This document shows, one piece after another, positions 32,847-41,536 of a stretch of DNA of 64,000 nt. A program made the translations under genes and the position numbers. Position 1 is the first letter of the stretch. Each line of letters begins with the position of its first letter. Below the pieces are notes generated by a model. The model searched no databases. It was not told where the DNA came from and saw nothing but the letters and a program-made list of their open reading frames with translations. This stretch comes from Halobacillus sp. Marseille-P3879 (GTDB lineage Bacteria > Bacillota > Bacilli > Bacillales > Halobacillaceae), in the NCBI RefSeq assembly GCF_900240285.1, contig NZ_OESS01000003.1:248001-312000 (forward strand). The letters are read 5' to 3'.

Positions 32847-34898
32847 ATTAATTGGACATCACAAGTCATAAAGCATAGAAAAAGCATAGTAATTTTATTT
32901 ATAATACTTACTTTGATCAGTACGATTGTTCAATTTGCCGTATCTGTTAATTACAATATGGCTGATTATCTTCCGGAGGATTCCCCGTCTATTCAGTCGA
33001 TGGACTTGATGGAAGAGGAGTTTGAGGAGCCAATTGAGAATGCACGGGTGATGGTCCATGATGTTTCGCTTACGGAAGCACTTGCTTTTAAAGAAGAATT
33101 AAAATCGATCGACGGAGTTAGTGAAGTCACGTGGCTCGATGATATGGTTGATCTAAAAGTACCGCTTGAAACTGCAAATAAGGATACTGTGGAATCTTAC
33201 TATTTTGATGATTCAGCTCTTTTCTCCATTACGATTCTCGAAGGAGATGAAGTGGAAGCAGTCGATGAGATCTACGAACTGATTGGCGAAGAAAATGCCG
33301 TAGCTGGCGAAGCGGTTAACACGGCAACTTCTCAAAAAATGGCGGGGAGTGAGTCTTTTCACGCAGGCGCGTTATTAGTGCCGATTATCATATTAATCTT
33401 AATTCTATCCACATCTTCATGGATGGAACCTGTTTTCTTTTTAATCGCGATCGGGGTCTCGGTACTGATTAATTTAGGAACGAATATTTTTATTGGTGAA
33501 ATTTCCTTTGTCACTCAGTCCGTGGCCCCTATTCTACAGCTGGCTGTGTCTCTGGATTATGCGATTTTCCTTCTGCATAGTTTTTCTGATTACCGCAAGC
33601 AAGTCAATGATCCTTCTGAAGCCATGCAGCTGGCGATGAAGCGTTCATTTCCGGCAATTACGGCCAGCGCGTCGACAACTTTCTTCGGGTTCACGGCATT
33701 AACGTTTATGGATTTCGGCATTGGCGCAGATTTAGGCTTGAATTTGTTAAAAGGGATTATGCTGAGTTTTATTAGTGTGATCGTCTTCCTGCCTGCACTG
33801 ACGCTCATGTTTTACCACTGGATTGACCGCACACAGCACCGCTCTCTCGTGCCTGATTTCAAGAATGTCGGAAAACGAGTCATGAAGCTGAGAATACCGA
33901 GCCTGCTCATCGTTATGGTTATCATTGTTCCGGCCTTTTTAGCGCAGAGTAACACATCCTTCATCTACGGCAACGGAGAACATCCGGAGAATACGAGAGC
34001 AGGGCAGGATGAGGCGGCAATTAAGGAAGAGTTCGGACAAAATATGCCGATGGTTCTGCTTGTACCGCAGGGGGATCGGGCTAAAGAGGAAGAGCTGGTG
34101 TATGAGTTAGAAGAACTGGAGAATGTGTCCAGCGTTATGTCTTACGTTAATACAGTCAGCACAGCCATTCCGCCAGATTATTTAGATGATTCAATGACCG
34201 CAGCGTTCTATTCTGAAGACTATGCACGCATCACGCTGTATACAGAGACGAAAGCGGAAGGAGACACGGCTTTTTCACTGATTGAACAGGTTCAGGGGAT
34301 TGCCGACACTTATTATGATGACACTCACTTAGTCGGTGAGAGTGTAACGATGTACGATATGAAAAATATTGTTCAGGATGACAATACGTTAGTGAACTGG
34401 CTGACAATTATTACCGTCGCTATTGTCCTTCTGATCACTTTCCGCTCCCTATCGATTCCGGTGGTGCTGCTGCTGACCATTCAGGCCTCAGTATGGGTCA
34501 ATTTATCGGTTCCCTATTTTACGGATACATCACTTGTGTATGTCGGCTACCTGCTGATCAGTACGATTCAACTTGCCGCAACCGTCGACTACGGCATACT
34601 ATTTACGGAAAATTACTATCATTTAAGAAAAGAAATGCCAGCTGTTCCGGCGATTAAGAAAACGATAGATGAAAAGATATTTGCTATATTTATTTCGGCT
34701 TCGATCTTATCCAGTGTCGGGTTTATTCTGTGGATCACGTCGAGCAATCCGATTGTTTCATCGATCGGATTACTGCTCGGAAGAGGCGCATTGCTGGCAT
34801 TTGTAATGGTCGTATTTCTTCTGCCTGCACTGCTCGTAGTCCTGGATAAGGTGATTGAAAAAACCACGTGGAAAGCGAATTTTTATAAGGAGAAGTGA
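32847..34898 (+). CDS. MMPL/RND-family membrane transporter
   Basis: About 683 residues. The first clear start codon in frame, TTG 32913, would cut off the first transmembrane helix. Upstream the frame stays open to a stop at 32838-32840 and encodes INWTSQVIKHRKSIVILF followed by IILTLISTIV, a normal MMPL N-terminus. The only initiator at proper distance from AGAGGTGA is ATT at 32847. Two halves each contain an extracytoplasmic domain (about 45-175 and 375-500) and a block of five to six helices, with DYAIFLLHSFSDYRK and DYGILFTENYYHLRK motifs. It probably exports lipids, fatty acids or drugs. It is followed 6 bases later by an exported partner. Confidence 0.85.
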   Translation: MNWTSQVIKHRKSIVILFIILTLISTIVQFAVSVNYNMADYLPEDSPSIQSMDLMEEEFEEPIENARVMVHDVSLTEALAFKEELKSIDGVSEVTWLDDMVDLKVPLETANKDTVESYYFDDSALFSITILEGDEVEAVDEIYELIGEENAVAGEAVNTATSQKMAGSESFHAGALLVPIIILILILSTSSWMEPVFFLIAIGVSVLINLGTNIFIGEISFVTQSVAPILQLAVSLDYAIFLLHSFSDYRKQVNDPSEAMQLAMKRSFPAITASASTTFFGFTALTFMDFGIGADLGLNLLKGIMLSFISVIVFLPALTLMFYHWIDRTQHRSLVPDFKNVGKRVMKLRIPSLLIVMVIIVPAFLAQSNTSFIYGNGEHPENTRAGQDEAAIKEEFGQNMPMVLLVPQGDRAKEEELVYELEELENVSSVMSYVNTVSTAIPPDYLDDSMTAAFYSEDYARITLYTETKAEGDTAFSLIEQVQGIADTYYDDTHLVGESVTMYDMKNIVQDDNTLVNWLTIITVAIVLLITFRSLSIPVVLLLTIQASVWVNLSVPYFTDTSLVYVGYLLISTIQLAATVDYGILFTENYYHLRKEMPAVPAIKKTIDEKIFAIFISASILSSVGFILWITSSNPIVSSIGLLLGRGALLAFVMVVFLLPALLVVLDKVIEKTTWKANFYKEK

Positions 34899-34904
34899 TG
34901 GGAA

Positions 34905-36719
34905 ATGAAACGAATCTTCGCTCTGTTCATGTTAATTCTTCTCATCATGCCTTCGTTTCTCGTTTCAGCTGAGCAAAACGAGTCTTCAAAGGATGAGGAG
35001 AATTCTGAAGAAGAAGGCAGCTATTCAAGTAAGCATGAAGTGGTATATTCCACATTGAATGCTGTCGGTGACCAGGAGGAAATGTACGTTATTAATAACT
35101 TCAGTATTGAAGAGCCCGGCAAGATCGTGGACTATGGGCCATATACAAACGTTCAGAACTTAACAAACGTTTCAGAAATTATACAAGAAGACGAACGGGT
35201 GCAAATGAAGGCGCAGGAAGACGAGTTTTATTATCAAGGAGATTTAGAAGATAAGCCGCTTCCCTGGACGATTGATGTTACCTATCAGCTTGATGGGGAA
35301 GAGATGATTCCTGAAGATCTATTAGGGGAAGACGGCGAACTGCAGCTGCAAATCAATACGGATAAAAATGAAGACGCTGACCCGTTTTTCTTTGAAAATT
35401 ATCTCTTACAGATGACGATTACGCTTGATTCGGATCGGTATGACAATATTGAAGCGCCGGAGGGAACGGTAGCCAATGCCGGAAAGGATCGACAGGTAAC
35501 GTTTATGGCGATGCCTGATAAGGAAGGCAGTTTCAGTATTAACGCGGATGTAACAGACTTGGAAATGGAAAGCATTGAAATAGCGGCAGTACCGCCTTCT
35601 ATGGCAATTGACGCTCCCGACACAGGAGCGATGACAGATGATATGAGCTCCTTATCCGATGCCACTGCTGAAATTCACCGCGGGGTTGGTGAGTTGAAGC
35701 AGGGGATTGCAGAACTTAACAATGGTGCTGCCAACTTATATGATGGTTCTTCGCAATATAACAACGGGGTTCAAGAGCTGAATACCGGATCCACCGAACT
35801 GGTTGAAGGCTCTGCTGCCATCCAATCCTCTCTTGCAACAATGAGTGAACAGGTTGGAAGCTCTACAGGAGATATGAATGTAGAGGACCTGCAAGAGCTT
35901 GAAGAAGGATTAAACCAGCTCTCCGGTGGACTTAAGGATGCCGATACGAATTTGGCCAACTTGAAAGATGAGTTCGGAGAGGCCTATGAGGCGCTTGATC
36001 AGGCAATCGAAGCGATTCCTGGGTATGATATTTCCGATGAAAACATCGAAGCGTTGTATGAAAGTGGGGCAGATGAAGAAGTGATTAATCAGCTGGTAGA
36101 AACTTATCAGTCTGCCCAAACGGCAAAACAAACCTATACGAATGAAAAAGAAGCTTTCAGTGATGTAAGCTCTTCTCTTGAAACAAACGCTGGTTCTATA
36201 AGTGAACTGAGTGACCGCCTGCTTAATGTGGTGAATCAAGCAAGCGGAAATCTCGAAGGAGTAGACTTTGCTGACTCCATTCAAGAACTTCAGCAGGGAC
36301 TGCAGGATCTGTCGTCCCACTACAATGACTTTCACTCAGGATTGGTGGAGTATACGGACGGAGCCTCTGAGCTGGCGAATTCTTATCAGGAAATCCACGG
36401 AGGAATCTCTGAATTGACAGATGGAACCACTGAACTCGAACAAGGGGCAAGTGAACTGCATGAAGGTACAGGGGAACTTGCGGCTTCCACTAGTGACATA
36501 CCTGAACAGATGCAGAGCGAGATTGACCAGATGGTAGAAGAATATGATAAATCAGATGTGGAACCTGTCTCCTTTGTCTCCGGTGAGAATGAGAAAGTTG
36601 AGTCTGTCCAGTTTGTGATTAAGACAGATAGCATTAAAAAAGAGGAGGAAGAGCAAGCACCACCCGAAGAAGAAGAGGAAAAAGGCTTCTGGGACCGCCT
36701 GCTTGATTTGTTCCAATAA
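34905..36719 (+). CDS. Exported coiled-coil protein, YhgE/Pip-like repeats, partner of the MMPL transporter
   Basis: A 604-residue exported protein with a signal peptide (residues 1-22, ending LVSAEQ). Residues 45-225 form a beta-rich domain. From about 245 to 560 there are helical repeats of the type G-x-x-x-L-x-x-G (for example GVGELKQGIAELNNGAANLYDGSSQY and GISELTDGTTELEQGASELHEGTGEL), as in YhgE/Pip phage-infection proteins. The end is acidic with an aromatic amphipathic tail (GFWDRLLDLFQ), without a normal transmembrane anchor. Co-transcription with the MMPL gene suggests a periplasm-like adaptor or stalk function, which is inference. Confidence 0.78.
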   Translation: MKRIFALFMLILLIMPSFLVSAEQNESSKDEENSEEEGSYSSKHEVVYSTLNAVGDQEEMYVINNFSIEEPGKIVDYGPYTNVQNLTNVSEIIQEDERVQMKAQEDEFYYQGDLEDKPLPWTIDVTYQLDGEEMIPEDLLGEDGELQLQINTDKNEDADPFFFENYLLQMTITLDSDRYDNIEAPEGTVANAGKDRQVTFMAMPDKEGSFSINADVTDLEMESIEIAAVPPSMAIDAPDTGAMTDDMSSLSDATAEIHRGVGELKQGIAELNNGAANLYDGSSQYNNGVQELNTGSTELVEGSAAIQSSLATMSEQVGSSTGDMNVEDLQELEEGLNQLSGGLKDADTNLANLKDEFGEAYEALDQAIEAIPGYDISDENIEALYESGADEEVINQLVETYQSAQTAKQTYTNEKEAFSDVSSSLETNAGSISELSDRLLNVVNQASGNLEGVDFADSIQELQQGLQDLSSHYNDFHSGLVEYTDGASELANSYQEIHGGISELTDGTTELEQGASELHEGTGELAASTSDIPEQMQSEIDQMVEEYDKSDVEPVSFVSGENEKVESVQFVIKTDSIKKEEEEQAPPEEEEEKGFWDRLLDLFQ

Positions 36720-36738
36720 GATTTTATTTAATAGGAGC

Positions 36739-36774
36739 ACAGTCTTCTTTCACTAGAGGGAGGGCTGTTTTTTT
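36739..36774 (+). terminator. Likely terminator of the MMPL operon
   Basis: ACAGTCTTC can pair (with G-U pairs) with GAGGGCTGT, followed by seven T. The stem is imperfect. Confidence 0.55.
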
Positions 36775-36882
36775 ATGGAAAGGGATAAAGTGTGGCGGTA
36801 AACCAAGTTTTTCTTATGATGAATTGGAGGATATAGGGAATCCTAAGCATCATTACATCCATCATAAAAGGGAGGGGGTTTA

Positions 36883-37722
36883 ATGATTTTTGGCAGTCAC
36901 GTTTCGATCAGGGATGGTTACTTAGGAGCAGCTAAGCGGGCTGCGGCCCTAAATGCTGACGCTTTTCAATATTTTCCGAAAAACCCGAGAAGCTTATCGG
37001 TGAAATCATTTACGAGAGAGGATGCCGAGCTCTGCCAGGACTTCTGTATTCGAAATGGACTTGTATCTGTCGCCCACGCGCCCTATCCGACCGCGTTAAC
37101 ACCATCAGGTGATCATAAAAGGGAACAGGTTACCGCTTCACTGCTCAATGACCTGGCGATAGCTGAAGCGTGCGGTTCTCTCGGGGTCGTTGTCCACTTT
37201 GGTAAAGATATTTTCAAAGAAGATCAACTGGCGAGTTACCGATTAATGATAGACGTGCTGAATGAAGTGCTCAGTCAGTGGGACGGAAAAGGCAGAATCC
37301 TTTTAGAAAACATGGCCGGGAAGCCGGGAGCAATGGGAACAACTTTAGAAGAATTAGTGAAACTCCGGGAGTTATGTGATTATCCGGAAAAGATTGGCTT
37401 CTGCTTCGATACGTGCCATGCATTCGCGAGCGGTCTGTGGAACGGTGACAATTGGGCACAAGTGGAATATCAAGGTGTAGAGAACGGGTATTTTGAACAT
37501 TTAGCCGTGATCCACTTTAATAATTCCAGGTATGGTACAGGTTCAGGCAAAGATCGTCATGCGAATATTTTTGACAATGGACATATAAAGGAAGGTCAAT
37601 TTGCTGAGCTGGTGGCCTCGACTCAATTAATTAACGTTCCCTTCATCTTGGAAACCCCTAAAGAGATCATCCCTCATCAAGAAGAGATCCGGCAGTTGCA
37701 GCAGAAATGGGGCAAAAAATAA
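36883..37722 (+). CDS. nfo: Deoxyribonuclease IV (AP endonuclease, Nfo/YqfS type)
   Basis: Cleaves DNA at abasic sites. 279 residues, TIM-barrel with trinuclear zinc site. Expected ligands are visible: VAHAPYPT (His), VVVHFGKD (His), LLENMAGKPG (Glu), CFDTCHAFASG (Asp and His), VIHFNNS (His), KDRHANI (Asp, His) and FILETPKE (Glu). The segments HFGKD and HFNNSRYG replace the more usual HPGSH and HxNDSK, so this is a somewhat divergent member, perhaps a second copy. GGGAGGGGG lies before the ATG. Close to spore-related genes only by position. Confidence 0.9.
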   Translation: MIFGSHVSIRDGYLGAAKRAAALNADAFQYFPKNPRSLSVKSFTREDAELCQDFCIRNGLVSVAHAPYPTALTPSGDHKREQVTASLLNDLAIAEACGSLGVVVHFGKDIFKEDQLASYRLMIDVLNEVLSQWDGKGRILLENMAGKPGAMGTTLEELVKLRELCDYPEKIGFCFDTCHAFASGLWNGDNWAQVEYQGVENGYFEHLAVIHFNNSRYGTGSGKDRHANIFDNGHIKEGQFAELVASTQLINVPFILETPKEIIPHQEEIRQLQQKWGKK

Positions 37723-37748
37723 AGGTACGCCATAGAGCGTACCTTTGT
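37721..37748. terminator. Terminator between nfo and fda
   Basis: AAAGGTACGC-cataga-GCGTACCTTT is a 10-bp perfect stem; the T-rich tail is clearest on the minus strand (TATTTTTT), serving the aldolase gene. Confidence 0.8.
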
Positions 37749-37754
37749 GCGGCC

Positions 37755-38645
37755 TTATTTTTTATTTACTGATGCATCGTATATCGTATCTACTGCACTC
37801 TTTAATGCTTGATCGAACTCGTTTTCAGACTGATTGGCATTTAAGTCGGAGGCCAGTGCACGGGAAAAGCTGGCGATCAGTCCTTCATTTTCCTTCAGCT
37901 TCTCATTCGCCTCATCACGGGAATAACCTCCGGAAAGAGCGACGACACGGACAACGCGCGGATGATCAATCAATTCTTTGTAAGCATTAGCTTTCGTTGG
38001 GATCGTAAGTTTGAGCATCACGTTTTCGTCTTCTGATAAATTGTTTAGGTGTTTAAGAATTTCTTCACGCAGAATTTCTTCGCATTGTTCCTTATCCTCA
38101 CTGTGAATATTAACTTCAGGCTCGATAATCGGGATAAGGTCAGCGGCTATAATCTGTTTTCCGATCTTGAATTGCTGGTCAACGACCTCTTTAATGCCGC
38201 TTTGGTTTGGTTCATGGATGACGGAGCGCATTTTCGTACCGAAGATATTTCGTTCATTAGCACGGCGCAGCTTTTCATCTAAATCGTCAATCGGCTTCAT
38301 AAGCTGAACACCGTTTTCCTGCTCGGCTAATCCTTTGTCTACTTTAAGAAAAGGAACAACGCCTTTTTCAGCCAGATAGTCCCCGGTATATTTCCCATCA
38401 ATCTCGCGGTCCATCGTCTGCTCGAAGAGAATAGCGCCGATGATACGGTCGCCGTCAAATGCAGGAGAAGTAATGATTCTTGTTCTCATCTGGTGAACCA
38501 GATCGAACATTTCGTCCTCGCCTGAATAAGAATCTTCAGGCACTCCATACCCTGCTAATGCTTTAGGTGTACTTCCTCCACTCTGGTCAAGTGCAGCGAT
38601 AAATCCTTTTCCCTCTTTGATTTTCTCGAATTGACTGTTATTCAT
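37755..38645 (-). CDS. fda: Class I fructose-bisphosphate aldolase
   Basis: Schiff-base aldolase splitting fructose 1,6-bisphosphate, also able to join DHAP with erythrose 4-phosphate. 296 residues, matching the bacterial class I type of staphylococci: [18 protein letters not shown] near the N-terminus, [35 protein letters not shown] with lysine, [11 protein letters not shown] with active-site Glu, and [13 protein letters not shown] with the Schiff-base lysine region. GGAGTG lies upstream. Single gene in this window; it could feed the GlpX/transketolase steps of the tetritol cluster. Confidence 0.93.
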   Translation of the reverse strand: MNNSQFEKIKEGKGFIAALDQSGGSTPKALAGYGVPEDSYSGEDEMFDLVHQMRTRIITSPAFDGDRIIGAILFEQTMDREIDGKYTGDYLAEKGVVPFLKVDKGLAEQENGVQLMKPIDDLDEKLRRANERNIFGTKMRSVIHEPNQSGIKEVVDQQFKIGKQIIAADLIPIIEPEVNIHSEDKEQCEEILREEILKHLNNLSEDENVMLKLTIPTKANAYKELIDHPRVVRVVALSGGYSRDEANEKLKENEGLIASFSRALASDLNANQSENEFDQALKSAVDTIYDASVNKK

Positions 38646-38937
38646 GATTCCACTCCTTTTTTCAAATATGGAACATTTCCATTTATTACTCTTCCCTTTA
38701 TGTCTTAGACTTTAACATTGAAAGTTATAGAAGAAAACCCACTCTTCCTGTGCTGGGGAATCGGGTCTTCCTCTATATTATAAGTTATTGCTTGTAGTAG
38801 AAGCGGAGCAGGATCCAGACCCAGCAATTGCACATCCCCTTGAATATTCCCTGACCGTAAAGATTCTAACCGCTTTGTTTGGAAAACTTTTCATTTAAAT
38901 GATACGCTATAATTAGTATTGAGAGGAGTGAGTAGTG

Positions 38938-39780
38938 ATGAATACATACATTCCAGAGATTACTCTAAATGATGGGGTTACTTTACCGGCTATCGGGCTC
39001 GGCACCTATAAACTGAACGGAAATGCAGGTGCCCAAGCGATTGACACCGCGATTGATACGGGTTATCGATTGATTGATACAGCGTATAATTATGAAAATG
39101 AAGGAACAGTAGGCGAAGCCATTCGCCGCAGTTCGGTCTCAAGAAAAGATTTAATCATTACATCTAAATTGCCAGGACGTTATCAAACGTATGATAAAGC
39201 GGTTAATGCTATCCAGGAATCTTTGTATCGGGGGAACTTGGATTATTACGATCTATATTTAATTCACTGGCCCAATCCTAAACGGGATGAATATGTAGAA
39301 GCGTGGCAAGCGTTGATTGACGCGAAAAAATGGGGGTTGATCCGTTCTATTGGCGTTTGTAACTTCCTGCCTGAGCACTTGGAGCGTCTGGAAAAGGAAA
39401 CGGGAACGAAGCCAAGCCTTAATCAAATCGAGTTGCATCCATTTTTTAACCAGGAAGATCAAAGGATATGGCACGCAGAGCATGATATCAAAACACAGTC
39501 ATGGAGTCCATTAGCCCGGGCGAGCGAAGTGTTACAAAATGAAACCCTTCAAGGGATAGCGGACCATCATAATAAGACGATATCACAAATTATTCTGCGC
39601 TGGCATCATCAATTAGGGGCAATCCCAATTCCTAAGTCTTCCTCACCAAAGCGGCAGCTTGAAAACATTTCAATTTTTGATTTCTCTCTTACGGATGCTG
39701 AAATGGGCAGGATTGCAGAGCTGACTCGTGAGGACGGCCGAATCAACGATCAGGATCCGGCGGTTTATGAAGAGTTTTGA
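38938..39780 (+). CDS. Aldo/keto reductase
   Basis: NADPH-dependent carbonyl reductase, TIM barrel, about 280 residues from ATG 38938 (GAGAGGAG upstream). Catalytic tetrad residues are visible: Asp and Tyr in GYRLIDTAYNYENE, Lys in IITSKLPG and His in YLIHWPNP. SIGVCNF and NQIELHPF are also conserved, and IPIPKSSSPKRQLENI binds the cofactor phosphate. Similar to YtbE/YvgN of B. subtilis, which reduce glyoxals and aldehydes. TATAAT at 38908-38913 can be the -10 of its promoter. A terminator follows. Confidence 0.92.
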   Translation: MNTYIPEITLNDGVTLPAIGLGTYKLNGNAGAQAIDTAIDTGYRLIDTAYNYENEGTVGEAIRRSSVSRKDLIITSKLPGRYQTYDKAVNAIQESLYRGNLDYYDLYLIHWPNPKRDEYVEAWQALIDAKKWGLIRSIGVCNFLPEHLERLEKETGTKPSLNQIELHPFFNQEDQRIWHAEHDIKTQSWSPLARASEVLQNETLQGIADHHNKTISQIILRWHHQLGAIPIPKSSSPKRQLENISIFDFSLTDAEMGRIAELTREDGRINDQDPAVYEEF

Positions 39781-39797
39781 TCAGTGTAAGCAGAATA

Positions 39798-39827
39798 GCC
39801 AATTCATCGACAGGTGAATTGGCTTTT
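39798..39827 (+). terminator. Intrinsic terminator after the aldo/keto reductase gene
   Basis: GCCAATTCA-tcgacagg-TGAATTGGC is a 9-bp stem followed by TTTTA. Confidence 0.8.
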
Positions 39828-39849
39828 AGCTTGTGGAGAAATCCCTGTT

Positions 39850-40112
39850 TTTTCCGAGGCCACTGAAAAAGTCCTTTCTGCTTTTAAAGTTGGTTGTTAC
39901 TTCTCACGAATCGCTTATCGGTTGATGCTTGCCGCGGTCACGGCCTCAGCTAACTTGGTCAAGAAGATCACTTGACCAAGTGGGTCTTCTGCCCTCACTG
40001 TTCCTGCGATACATCGGACGTGCTAGTGTCGATGTTGGCCACAGGACGTGGCCGGTTTTAATCGACCAGGAGTCACCACCGAACGCTCATTGTGGCATCA
40101 ACAGAGGTGAAA
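39850..40112. repeat. Structured non-coding repeat-like element
   Basis: This gene-free stretch has higher GC content than its surroundings and several perfect hairpins: ACTTGGTCAAG/CTTGACCAAGT (39953-39981), GGCCAC/GTGGCC (40037-40053) nested in GTCGAT/ATCGAC (40028-40066). Its phrases (for example CTCAGCTAACTTGGTCAAG and CACCGAACGCTCATTGTGG) remind me of an interspersed element found in several Bacillaceae genomes, but I cannot verify this. An accidental open frame crosses it and is not counted as a gene. Boundaries are approximate. Confidence 0.5.
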
Positions 40113-40158
40113 CGAAAAAGAGTGATTTTCTTTGACACTTCTACTAAAAAATAAAGAA

Positions 40159-40422
40159 TCAATGAAACAAAGATCTGATTTGATTCAAGTCCTCTACAAA
40201 TTGATCGGATTCTTCTGGGCTCAATCGGACGAGCATTTGTTCATTCAAGGTTAATATTTGGCCGTCCATCTCATGCTTGTGACGGCTTAAATAATTGTAG
40301 ATCGAATTAAACTGTTCCTGATTCAAAGCAGTAGTTGTTGAAAGATGCTTAACTTGATACAGCATAAACTCATCTGTTGTCTGGTCAAATTCACCCGATA
40401 GAATCTCCCCGGTAAATTTCAT
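40159..40422 (-). CDS. Hypothetical 87-residue protein
   Basis: A soluble protein I do not recognise. GGGGTGATCG lies just before the ATG at 40420-40422. The N-terminus is beta-like (MKFTGEILSGEFDQTTDEFMLYQVKHL), followed by predicted helices (NQEQFNSIYNYLSRHKHEM, SPEESDQFVEDLNQI). No signal peptide, membrane helix or cysteine motif. It is a single gene divergent from the YhfK-like gene and next to the structured repeat. Confidence 0.65.
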   Translation of the reverse strand: MKFTGEILSGEFDQTTDEFMLYQVKHLSTTTALNQEQFNSIYNYLSRHKHEMDGQILTLNEQMLVRLSPEESDQFVEDLNQIRSLFH

Positions 40423-40575
40423 TCGATCACCCCATCGTTTTTTGTCTCTTGTTAGTTTGTCCTGTTTAACGGTCCATATGAGAACTTTAGAAAGGCAGGA
40501 GCGTGTTTATAGACATCGTTCTTCTTTTCCTTTTACTATAGAGATGAGAGAAACAAAATAGAAAGGATGAAGAAG

Positions 40576-41226
40576 ATGAAAGTACTCGTTGTTGGAGCAA
40601 ACGGTCAAATCGGTAAGCATCTTGTTTCATTTATTCAGGAGCATGACAGCCTTGAGGCCAAAGCCATGATCCGTAAGCAGGATCAAGTCTCCTTTTTTGA
40701 AAACCTGGGTGCGGAAACGGCAGTCGTCGATCTGGAAGATGATATAGAGACTATTGCCAAAGCGGCTGAAGGAGTCGATGCGGCTGTATTCACAGCTGGT
40801 TCCGGGCCAAGCACGGGGAAAGATAAGACAATCCTAATTGACCTCGATGGTGCTGTGAAAACGATCGAAGCCGCTAAAGCAGCTGGAGTGAAACGGTTTA
40901 TTATGATTAGTTCATTCGACACGAGACGAGAAGCCATTCAATCTGCCAATTCATCATTTGCACCATATGTGGCTGCCAAGCATTATGCTGATGAATGGCT
41001 GAAAAGAACAGATCTTGATTATACGATTATCCACCCGGGGATGCTGACCAATGATCAGGGGACTGGACAGGTATCAGCAGCTGTTGAAGTGGAAAGAGGA
41101 GAGATTCCACGTGAAGATGTGGCTTCGGTCATTGTCGCCAGCCTGGAAAACAACCAAACGATTGGGAAAGAATTCCAGGTTGTAGGTGGAACGACGTCAA
41201 TTAAAGAGGCAATCGATTCGATTTAA
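40576..41226 (+). CDS. NAD(P)-binding SDR-type protein, YhfK-like
   Basis: About 216 residues from ATG 40576, placed 9 bases after AAAGG; the ATG at 40567 touches that site. Atypical/extended SDR with the Rossmann motif VVGANGQIGKHL at the start, VDAAVFTAGSG, KRFIMISSFDTRR, and the YVAAKHYADEWLKRTDLDYTIIHPGML segment with active-site-like Tyr and Lys. Similar to B. subtilis YhfK and NmrA-like oxidoreductases of unknown substrate, sometimes linked to redox stress. Closed by a terminator. Confidence 0.85.
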   Translation: MKVLVVGANGQIGKHLVSFIQEHDSLEAKAMIRKQDQVSFFENLGAETAVVDLEDDIETIAKAAEGVDAAVFTAGSGPSTGKDKTILIDLDGAVKTIEAAKAAGVKRFIMISSFDTRREAIQSANSSFAPYVAAKHYADEWLKRTDLDYTIIHPGMLTNDQGTGQVSAAVEVERGEIPREDVASVIVASLENNQTIGKEFQVVGGTTSIKEAIDSI

Positions 41227-41249
41227 ATGAAGATATCTATTCGTACGAA

Positions 41250-41286
41250 AAGACGATTTACCTAATAAGGTAAATTGTCTTTTTTG
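41250..41286 (+). terminator. Intrinsic terminator after the YhfK-like gene
   Basis: AAGACGATTTACC-taataa-GGTAAATTGTCTT with one G-T pair, followed by TTTTT. Confidence 0.8.
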
Positions 41287-41536
41287 TATTTTTATAATGT
41301 TTAACTTTGTTAAAGGTCTAAAGTATAAGAAAAACTGTGACTTCCCCGTTGGACTTAGCGTTAAGCCAAGTATTTCTAAGATTGCGGATTGGTGAACCTT
41401 GAGGAACCAGGGCTTTTGCGCGCATCCTCCAACTTTATTATCAATTTTTATTGAACCAGAAAGTATTCAAATAAGCCGGCTCTGCAGTGTGCTATGATAT
41501 TCTATAATCGGAATTATCAAAGGAGGCCCTTTCACC

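Noticed and set aside
39840-39900. Possible insertion-sequence end near GGCCACTGAAAAAG
   Set aside because: No transposase fragment, target duplication or second terminal repeat can be recognised, so an IS call is not supported.
39929-40135. Open frame (68 codons) rich in Arg/Pro inside the structured element
   Set aside because: No ribosome binding site, odd composition and overlap with several perfect stems; probably not translated.
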